Source of the DNA: Anaerolineales bacterium
GTDB lineage: Bacteria; Chloroflexota; Anaerolineae; Anaerolineales; E44-bin32
NCBI GenBank assembly: GCA_030642885.1
Contig: DAOWMX010000155.1
Coordinates: 1-5,679, forward strand
Reading direction: 5' to 3'
Length of the DNA stretch: 5,679 nt
Shown here: positions 1 to 5,227 of the stretch, piece after piece
Numbering within the stretch: the stretch's first letter is position 1
Layout: each line of letters starts with the position of its first letter
The notes under the pieces: generated by a model
What the model was told of the DNA's origin: nothing
Database searches by the model: none
The model's input: only the letters and a program-made list of their open reading frames with translations
Translations under genes and position numbers: made by a program

Positions 1-1283
1 ATTTTACGGAAATACTCGCGTGCCTGCGTCTCCAGGCGATTGGTCATCTGCTCGACGTAAAATGAGCCCCCCAGAGGGTCGATCGTATTGGCCACACCGG
101 ATTCCTCGGCGATGATTTGCTGTGTGCGCAGCGCGATTGTCACAGCGTGTTCGGACGGCAGCGCAAGAGCTTCATCCATTGAGTTGGTGTGCAGCGACTG
201 GGTTCCGCCGAGAACTGCGGCGAGGGCTTGGACAGCAACGCGGACGATATTGATCTCCGGTTGTTGAGCAGTCAGGCTGGCGCCCGCAGTTTGCGTGTGA
301 AATCGCAAGATCCAGGAGCGTGGATTCTGCGCACCGAAGGTATAACGCATCTCATGTGCCCATATGCGCCGCGCGGCGCGATATTTTCCGATCTCCTCGA
401 AGAAATCATTGTGGGCGTTGAAGAAGAAAGAAAGCCGAGGGGCGAAGCTGTCAATGTCTAGCCCACGCTCCACACTCCAACGGACATACTCTAATCCGTC
501 TATGAGCGTGAATGCTAATTCCTGCGCCGCGGTCGAGCCGGCTTCACGGATGTGGTATCCAGAGATGGAGACCGTGTTCCAGAGGGGCAGGTTCTCGGTT
601 CCGTATTCGATCGTATCGATGACCAGCCGCATGGACGGATCGGGTGGAAAAATGTATTCCTTCTGGGCAATATATTCTTTCAAGATGTCGTTCTGCGTCG
701 TTCCGCGTAGTTGATCCGGTCGCACTCCCCGCTTCTCCGCGGCCGCGATGTACATTGCCCAAATAACCGCAGCGGGGGAATTGATCGTCATGCTTGTGGA
801 AACGACATCGAGGGGAATATCATCCAACAGGATTTCCATATCCTTCAAGGAGGAGATGGCGACGCCACATTTCCCAAACTCACCTGCTGCCTCTGGAGCA
901 TCAGTGTCGTAGCCCATGAGTGTAGGTAGGTCGAAGGCGACAGAGAGACCTGTTTGACCCTGGTCGAGTAAGTATTTAAAGCGTTGATTCGTCTCCTGGG
1001 CGGTTCCGAAACCGGAGAACATCCGCATCGTCCACATACGGCCGCGATGGAGTGTAGGGTGAACGCCGCGAGTGTATGGGTACTCGCCTGGAAGACCAAG
1101 GTCTGAAAGGTAATCCATTTCGGCGATGTCGAGAGGGGTATACAGGCGGTTAATCTCTTCCGAGGAGGTGGTTATGAAGCGATCTCGCCTCTCCGGAAAA
1201 CTACTTAGACTCTGGTGGAGAGTGGTCTTCTCCCAATTCTTAAAAGCAAGTTTAATCGACTTCAGCTTTTCCGAGCCAAACAT
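1..1283 (-). CDS. Acyl-CoA mutase large subunit, isobutyryl-CoA mutase-like (3' end beyond window)
   Basis: Catalytic large subunit of an adenosylcobalamin-dependent acyl-CoA mutase. 427 codons are visible and open without a stop to the left edge; by comparison with the 553-residue paralogue at 3542-5203 about 120 residues are missing. The TIM-barrel substrate domain is seen in order: N-terminal WEKTTL, RGVHPT (72-77), WTMRMFSGFG (84-93), AFDLPT (116-121), TTQNDILKEYIAQ (195-207), SGYHIREAG (from 241), SFFFNAHND, RFHTQTAG, GGTQSLHTNSMDEA and ESGVANTIDPLGG. Numbering happens to match Propionibacterium MutB: Gln197 and His244 are kept, but Tyr89 is Phe and Arg207 is Gln. Phe/Gln at these sites is the known isobutyryl-CoA mutase signature. 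Ala116, rather than Asp, argues against 2-hydroxyisobutyryl-CoA mutase. The start ATG has a GGAGG 6 nt upstream. The mutase family is certain; the substrate is inferred. Automated annotation would probably call it methylmalonyl-CoA mutase. Confidence 0.93.
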   Translation of the reverse strand, partial: MFGSEKLKSIKLAFKNWEKTTLHQSLSSFPERRDRFITTSSEEINRLYTPLDIAEMDYLSDLGLPGEYPYTRGVHPTLHRGRMWTMRMFSGFGTAQETNQRFKYLLDQGQTGLSVAFDLPTLMGYDTDAPEAAGEFGKCGVAISSLKDMEILLDDIPLDVVSTSMTINSPAAVIWAMYIAAAEKRGVRPDQLRGTTQNDILKEYIAQKEYIFPPDPSMRLVIDTIEYGTENLPLWNTVSISGYHIREAGSTAAQELAFTLIDGLEYVRWSVERGLDIDSFAPRLSFFFNAHNDFFEEIGKYRAARRIWAHEMRYTFGAQNPRSWILRFHTQTAGASLTAQQPEINIVRVAVQALAAVLGGTQSLHTNSMDEALALPSEHAVTIALRTQQIIAEESGVANTIDPLGGSFYVEQMTNRLETQAREYFRK

Positions 1284-1289
1284 GCAACG

Positions 1290-1295
1290 CCTCCG
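1290..1295 (-). promoter_or_regulatory. Ribosome binding site of the isobutyryl-CoA mutase-like gene
   Basis: The minus strand reads CGGAGG followed by six bases and then ATG at 1283. This is a strong Shine-Dalgarno at good spacing. It fixes the start, and the product then begins at the same place as other large subunits. Confidence 0.75.
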
Positions 1296-1321
1296 AGCGA
1301 TGATGTCTTCGTAGGGTTGGG

Positions 1322-1330
1322 ATTATAGCA
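1322..1330 (-). promoter_or_regulatory. Extended -10 promoter for the isobutyryl-CoA mutase-like gene
   Basis: The minus strand reads TGCTATAAT, a perfect TATAAT hexamer with the TGn extension. It lies 38 nt upstream of the start codon, which predicts a leader of about 30 nt containing the ribosome binding site. No good TTGACA-like -35 is found at 16-18 nt (CATGTG at 17 nt). That is usual for promoters that rely on the extended -10. Inferred from sequence only. Confidence 0.6.
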
Positions 1331-1482
1331 TGTAGGTCATCGAACACATGTAAGGAGTATGCTCTTTTTGTACCTGCTTGCAGTGACCTTACAAACCTAC
1401 CCCATGCGATAGGAGTTATGACAGAATAGGACCAACAGGACTATTGGGCGCTTATCGAACTGACTAGCGCCGGGAGGAAATC

Positions 1483-1947
1483 ATGGATAAGAATCGAAAA
1501 TTAAGTTTGGTCTTAATTGGCTTGGCCTGGCCAGCGGTCGGCATGGGATTCATGGCCTTACATTTCGGCTATCTGCCGTCGGGCTTGAGCCTCATTGCTG
1601 AGGTGTTGGGTCTCTTCATAGCGGGAGTATTCAGCGGGTTGCTGTATTTCGGCGTTCGAAATATATTCAAGACGAGATTAAGCGTGGGATTAGTTAACGT
1701 TGGTTACCTGCTATTCGCTCCAATCTCAATCATGACGGCGCTTATTGCTCCTGGGCTGGGAGAGGAGATGGGTTCACCTCTCACCTTCGTACTTGTTTCT
1801 CCGATCATGATCGTCCTCTACGCCATGGCGGCAATGGCTGCCGGTCTTGGGATGACATCAAGTTTGGCGATTGCTGCCCAAATACTTTCAGGTCGTCCCC
1901 CCCAACCAACAGGGAATATTCAGGAAGCGGTTCACATTAGCGAATGA
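1483..1947 (+). CDS. Small four-helix integral membrane protein, function unknown
   Basis: Encodes 154 residues. The start ATG has GGGAGG (1472-1477) five bases upstream, an excellent ribosome binding site. After a short basic N-terminus (MDKNRK) there are four hydrophobic stretches at about residues 7-29, 35-58, 66-89 and 100-132. They are separated by a short loop, a basic loop (RNIFKTR, 59-65) and an acidic loop (GLGEEMG, 91-97). The C-terminus from about residue 136 is hydrophilic (SGRPPQPTGN then an acidic end). The basic loop falls between helices 2 and 3 and the N-terminus is positive, so both are probably cytoplasmic. There is no cleavable signal peptide, catalytic motif or recognisable family signature. 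The gene appears to be a single transcription unit, with a hairpin shortly after its stop. A run of seven C at 1897-1903 near the 3' end is a possible slippage or base-calling spot; a shift there would change only the tail. Confidence 0.82.
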   Translation: MDKNRKLSLVLIGLAWPAVGMGFMALHFGYLPSGLSLIAEVLGLFIAGVFSGLLYFGVRNIFKTRLSVGLVNVGYLLFAPISIMTALIAPGLGEEMGSPLTFVLVSPIMIVLYAMAAMAAGLGMTSSLAIAAQILSGRPPQPTGNIQEAVHISE

Positions 1948-1974
1948 TCGCGGCTCCTCCCGGTCGTTTTAGCC

Positions 1975-2002
1975 CAACCCCGCTGCTCACCCGGCGGGGT
2001 TG
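1975..2002 (+). terminator. GC-rich hairpin, possible terminator of the membrane-protein gene
   Basis: A 9-bp perfect stem (1975-1983 pairing with 1994-2002, CAACCCCGC with GCGGGGTTG) encloses a 10-nt loop. It begins 28 nt after the upstream stop codon. It is strong enough to pause RNA polymerase, but no run of T follows, so it is not a canonical intrinsic terminator. A weaker 7-bp stem (TAACTGG 2008-2014 with CCAGTTA 2031-2037) follows directly. The rest of the gap up to 2199 shows no gene. TAAAAT at 2078-2083 is a weak -10-like hexamer for the next gene, without a good -35. Confidence 0.45.
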
Positions 2003-2181
2003 CTGGTTAACTGGGAATTATGGGAAAATGCCAGTTAGAGGGCCGCTAGGCGCGTGGGGAGCTTAATTGCTCCAGGATAAAATCACGAAACGAAGCTTTT
2101 TCCTGATCCTATTTGACCCGGCTTAGCCGATTGTCGACCTCGGATTCACGCCAAATGCTCGCAGATCGACCCAAACTTCGT

Positions 2182-2188
2182 AAGGAGG
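2182..2188 (+). promoter_or_regulatory. Ribosome binding site that decides the YbaK-family start
   Basis: AAGGAGG is a full Shine-Dalgarno match. It lies 11 nt before the ATG at 2200, slightly far but usable. The open frame extends upstream to a TTG at 2113, but that stretch encodes basic, low-conservation sequence (MTRLSRLSTS) and has no ribosome binding site, so 2200 is preferred. Confidence 0.65.
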
Positions 2189-2199
2189 CAATAACCAAG

Positions 2200-2682
2200 A
2201 TGGAAGGACAAATAAGCGAAACTGCCCAGAAGGTTCAGGAAGTACTCGACGCCCAGGGAGTCTCCCTAGAAGTTCTTGAGCTGCCGATGAGCACAAGAAC
2301 AGCACAAGACGCGGCGGCCGCGGTTGGTTGTGACGTTGGTCAGATTGCGAAGTCATTAATTTTCCAGGGCGAGATTTCGGGGCGTGCTTACTTAGTGATC
2401 GCGAGCGGGAAGAATCATGTCGATGAACATTTGGTGGCCGAGAAGGTAGGGGAGATGATTCAGATCGCTCCTGCGGCGTTTGTGCGCGCAGAAACCGGAT
2501 ACGCGATCGGAGGCGTCCCGCCCATTGGGCATGATGCGCTCATCCGAACGGTGATCGATCAAGATCTATTGGAGTACGATGAAATCTGGGCTGCCGCGGG
2601 GACACCACATGCTGTTTTCCGACTCAAACCACAAGACCTGGTCACTCTGACAAAGGGTGATGTAATTCAAACGGGCCGTTGA
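2200..2682 (+). CDS. YbaK/EbsC-family aminoacyl-tRNA deacylase (trans-editing)
   Basis: Encodes 160 residues, the usual length of free-standing YbaK/EbsC (ProX/INS-like) domains. These cytoplasmic enzymes hydrolyse mischarged tRNA, typically Cys- or Ala-tRNA(Pro), and so correct prolyl-tRNA synthetase errors. Family landmarks are an N-terminal helix (7-19), TAQDAAAAVGCDVGQIAKSLIF (34-55) containing the conserved catalytic-site Lys51, the strand YLVIASG (64-70), the glycine/proline loop GYAIGGVPPIGH (100-111), EIWAAAGTPHAVF (128-140) and the C-terminal PQDLVTLTKGDV. All core elements are present and the frame is intact. Which mischarged tRNA it edits cannot be read from the sequence: E. coli YbaK, ProXp-ala and ProXp-x types share this fold. 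It lies alone, convergent to the epimerase gene and 252 bp after the membrane-protein gene, with no functional link to either. ATG 2200 is chosen over an upstream TTG at 2113 because of the AAGGAGG and the family N-terminus. Confidence 0.9.
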   Translation: MEGQISETAQKVQEVLDAQGVSLEVLELPMSTRTAQDAAAAVGCDVGQIAKSLIFQGEISGRAYLVIASGKNHVDEHLVAEKVGEMIQIAPAAFVRAETGYAIGGVPPIGHDALIRTVIDQDLLEYDEIWAAAGTPHAVFRLKPQDLVTLTKGDVIQTGR

Positions 2683-2700
2683 ATTTCTGCACTCCTAAAT

Positions 2701-2730
2701 AGATCTCCAGGTGAGATCGTGAGATCTCAT
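2701..2730. repeat. Cluster of GAGATC/GATCTC direct and inverted repeats
   Basis: Lies 18 nt after the deacylase stop, between convergent genes. GTGAGATC occurs twice in exact tandem (2711-2718, 2719-2726). The second copy is part of a perfect 10-bp palindrome, TGAGATCTCA (2720-2729). GATCTC at 2702-2707 can pair with GAGATC at 2713-2718 around a 5-nt loop. No T-tract follows, so it is a poor intrinsic terminator. A protein site or a weak bidirectional terminator is possible. The rest of the 2683-2893 gap shows no gene that I can support. Confidence 0.45.
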
Positions 2731-2893
2731 TACGAGAGCTGTGTACTTACATCCAAACTGAATTCCTCTCACTTTTTAGGGTTCCCCGCTGAGAGCTAGC
2801 CGTGCAAACAACTGAAGACGATCGCGGCGATGATTTGCCCCTCCTCAAGAGTACGCTTGGTGATGTTGAGCGAAAGTGCAAGATGGATTGATG

Positions 2894-3307
2894 TTATTTC
2901 GGGGGAAGTTCGTAAAGCTCAACCAGCACCCCATGTGTGCTTTCGGGATGGATGAAGGCGAACCTTTTCCCGCTGGTGCCGATGACCGGCTCGCTGTTTA
3001 TCAAGTGCACACCTCTTGCTTTCAGCGATTCCAGTGAGGCTTTGATATCATCAACTTCGAAGCAAATGTGATGGATCCCCGGCCCGCGCTTTTCTAGATA
3101 GCGCCCTATTCCACTCTCGTCAGATGTTGGTTTAACTAACTCGATCTCCATGTTCCCAACAGGAAGGAAAGCGGCGACAGAATCCTGATCCGGGAATTCT
3201 TCGACGCGTGCGACCTTTAGCCCCAGGGAATCACGCCAGAAGTGAAGCGCGTCTTCGATCTCATCGACAACGATGGCGATATGATTGATGCGTTTGACTG
3301 AAGTCAT
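2894..3307 (-). CDS. mce: Methylmalonyl-CoA epimerase
   Basis: Cytoplasmic metal-dependent enzyme that interconverts (2S)- and (2R)-methylmalonyl-CoA, linking propionyl-CoA carboxylase to methylmalonyl-CoA mutase. Encodes 137 residues, typical of the family. It is a vicinal-oxygen-chelate fold with two modules: INHIAIVVDEIEDALHFW (7-24) and IHHICFEVDDIKASL (78-92). The expected metal ligands are visible: His9, Glu56 in MEIELVKP (53-60), His80 and Glu130 in VLVELYE (127-133). The GPGIHHICFEVDD and HPESTHGVLVELYE signatures are those of methylmalonyl-CoA epimerase rather than glyoxalase I. ATG 3307 is chosen because it puts His9 at the family position and has AGAGGA just upstream. The frame is open back to 3421, but the extra 38 residues are unlike the family. 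It lies 234 nt downstream of the mutase gene on the same strand, which supports a joint role in methylmalonyl-CoA metabolism. Confidence 0.95.
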   Translation of the reverse strand: MTSVKRINHIAIVVDEIEDALHFWRDSLGLKVARVEEFPDQDSVAAFLPVGNMEIELVKPTSDESGIGRYLEKRGPGIHHICFEVDDIKASLESLKARGVHLINSEPVIGTSGKRFAFIHPESTHGVLVELYELPPK

Positions 3308-3310
3308 AGT

Positions 3311-3316
3311 TCCTCT
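3311..3316 (-). promoter_or_regulatory. Ribosome binding site deciding the epimerase start
   Basis: The minus strand reads AGAGGA, with the core GAGG four bases from the ATG at 3307. Spacing is slightly short, but the site supports this start over the in-frame ATG at 3421. Confidence 0.5.
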
Positions 3317-3336
3317 AGTAGTCCTGGTTTGAGGGC

Positions 3337-3365
3337 ATTCTAGGATAGAAATCTGATCATGAGAA
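3337..3365 (-). promoter_or_regulatory. Candidate internal promoter for the epimerase gene
   Basis: The minus strand has TTCTCA (3365-3360, 4 of 6 consensus) and TAGAAT (3342-3337, 5 of 6) separated by 17 nt. This predicts a transcript start near 3330 and a short leader carrying the ribosome binding site. A second -10-like TACAAT lies at 3398-3393 with no good -35. The 234-nt gap after the mutase gene is long for a tight operon, so a private promoter is plausible. I see no clear intrinsic terminator in that gap. Prediction by eye only. Confidence 0.35.
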
Positions 3366-3541
3366 ATCGCCCCGATAAGGTTGGTACTGTACATTGTAAG
3401 GCGTTCCAGGGCGAAGCGCATCTTTCCTGTTCTGGTGTCTGGTTTGTGAGCGGTGAAGAATGCTTCAGGTGGACATTTTTCACGGGAGCACGTCTCTATC
3501 CGTCGGGACGGGAGATCGTGTAAGTAGAGAGTAAGAATGGT

Positions 3542-5203
3542 TTAGAAGATCGACGGTGAGCGGTACTCACCCCATATCTCGCGCAGGCAGTTGCATATCT
3601 CGCCGAGTGTGGCGCCAGCTTCTACGGCTTCGATGAAGAGCGGCATTAAGTTTTCCTCGCCACGGGCGGCTGATGCGATTCGCTGCAGTTCAAATTCCAC
3701 TTGACCTTTGTCTCGCTTGGCGCGGAATTCTTTCAGTCGAGCTCGTTGAGATTGTTCTATCGAGGGATCAACCTTCAAGCGCTCAGGCGATGTTGCCTCA
3801 TCTGTCTGGAAAGCGTTGACCCCAACGACAATTGTCTCGCCGCATTCGATCTGCTTCTGCGTTCTGTAAGCGGATTCCTGGATCTCTCGCTGCATGTACC
3901 CACTTTCAACTGCTGCAAGTGCGCCGCCGATCGCGTCGATATTCTCAAGATACTCTTTGGCGCGGCTTTCAATCTCGTCTGTCAGAGATTCGACTGCATA
4001 CGCGCCGCCCAGTGGATCGATCGTGTCGGCAACGCCGCTTTCGTGAGCCAAAATCTGTTGTGTCCGCAGAGCTACCTGGACAGCGTGTGTTGTCGGTAGA
4101 CTGAGCGCCTCATCCATGCTGTTCGTATGCAGGGATTGCGTACCTCCGAGAATAGCAGCCAATGCCTGGATCGTAACCCTGGTGATATTGTTCATCGGTT
4201 GCTGGGCCGTCAGGGTTGACCCCGCGGTTTGTGTGTGGAAGCGCAGCCGCCAGGATCGAGGGTCGCGTGCACCGAAACGGTCCTGTACGATGGATGACCA
4301 CATCTTGCGGGCGGCGCGGAACTTAGCAACTTCCTCAAGCAGGTCGTTGTGGGCGTTGAAGAAGAAAGCCATCTGCGGTGCAATCTCATCTACAGACAAA
4401 CCGGCTTGTATTCCCGTTTCGAGATAGGCAATAGCATTTGCCAGCGTGAATGCGAGCTCCTGCACAGCTGTAGCACCGGCCTCCCGCATGTGGTACCCGG
4501 AGACAGAGATTGTGTTCCAGCGAGGCATAGAGTTCCTGCAATATCGGAAGACATCTGTGGTTAGCCGGATTGCTGGTTCTGGCGGGAAGATGTAGGTCCC
4601 GCGGGCGATGTATTCCTTCAGGATATCGTTCTGAATAGTCCCTCTTAGAGAAGAAAGGTTAATCTCCTGCTGGCGGGCGATCGATATATACATGGCCAGC
4701 AGAATCGCGGCTGGCGCGTTGATGGTCATACTCGTTGAGACTTTATCGAGAGGAATGCCAGCGAAGAGCCGCTCCATATCTTCCAGACTGGATATGGAAA
4801 CTCCAACCTTTCCCACTTCACCGCTGGCTAGTGGGTCGTCCGCGTCGTAACCAATCTGAGTGGGGAGGTCAAAGGCGATCGAGAGACCGGTCTGACCCTG
4901 GTCAAGCAAGTACTTAAAGCGTACGTTCGTCTCCTCGGCGGACGCATAGCCTGCATATTGGCGCATGGTCCATAGTCGGCCGCGGTACATTGTGGGCTGT
5001 ACACCACGCGTGAAGGGATGCTCCCCTGGGAATCCCAGGCGGTCGATATACTCCGCGTCTGCTTTGCGTGGGAGATAGAGCCGTTCAACGGGGATTCCTG
5101 AGGGGGTTTCAAAGTGGTCCTTTCTCTCTGGCATGTGCGTGAGCGATTTTGCCAGCGTACCTTCTTCCCACTTCTTGACTGCTTCTCTTAAACGTTTGAT
5201 CAT
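3542..5203 (-). CDS. mutB: Methylmalonyl-CoA mutase large (catalytic) subunit
   Basis: Adenosylcobalamin-dependent radical isomerase interconverting (2R)-methylmalonyl-CoA and succinyl-CoA. Encodes 553 residues, the length of stand-alone large subunits. The chain ends at the linker (LREIWGEYRSPSIF) and has no C-terminal B12-binding domain, so it needs a separate small subunit, which is not in this window. Motifs in order: KKWEEGTLAKSL (10-21), RGVQPTMYRGRLWTMRQYAG (66-85), IAFDLPT, TIQNDILKEYIAR (189-201), SGYHMREAG, FFFNAHNDLLEE, RFHTQTAGSTLTAQQP, GGTQSLHTNSMDEA and IDPLGGAYAVE. Tyr83, Gln191, Arg201 and His238 correspond to Tyr89, Gln197, Arg207 and His244 of Propionibacterium MutB. Tyr and Arg bind the substrate carboxylate, so the protein is a methylmalonyl-CoA (less likely ethylmalonyl-CoA) mutase. 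Epimerase downstream agrees. ATG 5203 follows an in-frame TAA and has no good Shine-Dalgarno. It lies 24 nt after the CYTH gene, so coupled translation is possible. Confidence 0.96.
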   Translation of the reverse strand: MIKRLREAVKKWEEGTLAKSLTHMPERKDHFETPSGIPVERLYLPRKADAEYIDRLGFPGEHPFTRGVQPTMYRGRLWTMRQYAGYASAEETNVRFKYLLDQGQTGLSIAFDLPTQIGYDADDPLASGEVGKVGVSISSLEDMERLFAGIPLDKVSTSMTINAPAAILLAMYISIARQQEINLSSLRGTIQNDILKEYIARGTYIFPPEPAIRLTTDVFRYCRNSMPRWNTISVSGYHMREAGATAVQELAFTLANAIAYLETGIQAGLSVDEIAPQMAFFFNAHNDLLEEVAKFRAARKMWSSIVQDRFGARDPRSWRLRFHTQTAGSTLTAQQPMNNITRVTIQALAAILGGTQSLHTNSMDEALSLPTTHAVQVALRTQQILAHESGVADTIDPLGGAYAVESLTDEIESRAKEYLENIDAIGGALAAVESGYMQREIQESAYRTQKQIECGETIVVGVNAFQTDEATSPERLKVDPSIEQSQRARLKEFRAKRDKGQVEFELQRIASAARGEENLMPLFIEAVEAGATLGEICNCLREIWGEYRSPSIF

Positions 5204-5227
5204 TATTCTTTATCGCAATTGAATCTT

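Larger units (their letters stand above)
1284..1482. other. Divergent intergenic region between mutase and membrane-protein genes
   Basis: This 199-bp region separates two divergently transcribed genes. It holds the extended -10 promoter of the leftward gene at 1322-1330. It also holds several related words: TGTAGGTCA (1331-1339, plus), TGTAAGG (1349-1355, plus) and TGTAAGGTCA (1393-1384, minus). The last two form a 7-bp inverted repeat with arms 31 nt apart. No convincing -35/-10 pair was found for the rightward gene, and no cobalamin riboswitch (B12-box) features are visible. Confidence 0.5.

Noticed and set aside
364..714. Plus-strand open frame inside the left mutase gene
   Set aside because: It is antisense to conserved mutase motifs on the minus strand, and its translation has no domain character.
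1..1283. Left mutase as a pseudogene
   Set aside because: All 427 visible codons keep one frame with every expected motif. The missing end is due only to the window boundary.
1366..1430. Sigma70-type promoter for the membrane-protein gene
   Set aside because: Words such as TTGTAC, TTGCAG and GATAGG are present, but no pair has an acceptable 16-18 nt spacing.
1284..1482. Cobalamin riboswitch upstream of a B12-dependent enzyme gene
   Set aside because: I looked for a B12-box-like conserved core and multi-stem leader and saw none. The predicted leader of about 30 nt is also too short for a riboswitch.
2113..2199. Upstream TTG start extending the YbaK-family protein by 29 residues
   Set aside because: There is no ribosome binding site before the TTG. 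The added residues do not resemble the family, and AAGGAGG sits before the ATG at 2200.
3308..3421. N-terminal extension of the epimerase from the in-frame ATG at 3421
   Set aside because: The 38 extra residues do not look like epimerase sequence and would move the first metal-binding His far from its usual place. A ribosome binding site and candidate promoter lie just before 3307. An AGGA before 3421 means it is not fully excluded.
3484..3510. Intrinsic terminator after the mutase gene (CCGTCCCGACGG hairpin)
   Set aside because: The stem is only four to five base pairs, the loop is too tight, and no T-tract follows on the minus strand.
3701..4427. Several plus-strand open frames opposite the methylmalonyl-CoA mutase gene
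   Set aside because: They are shadow frames of a highly conserved coding sequence. They have Cys/Arg/Ser-rich translations and no ribosome binding sites.
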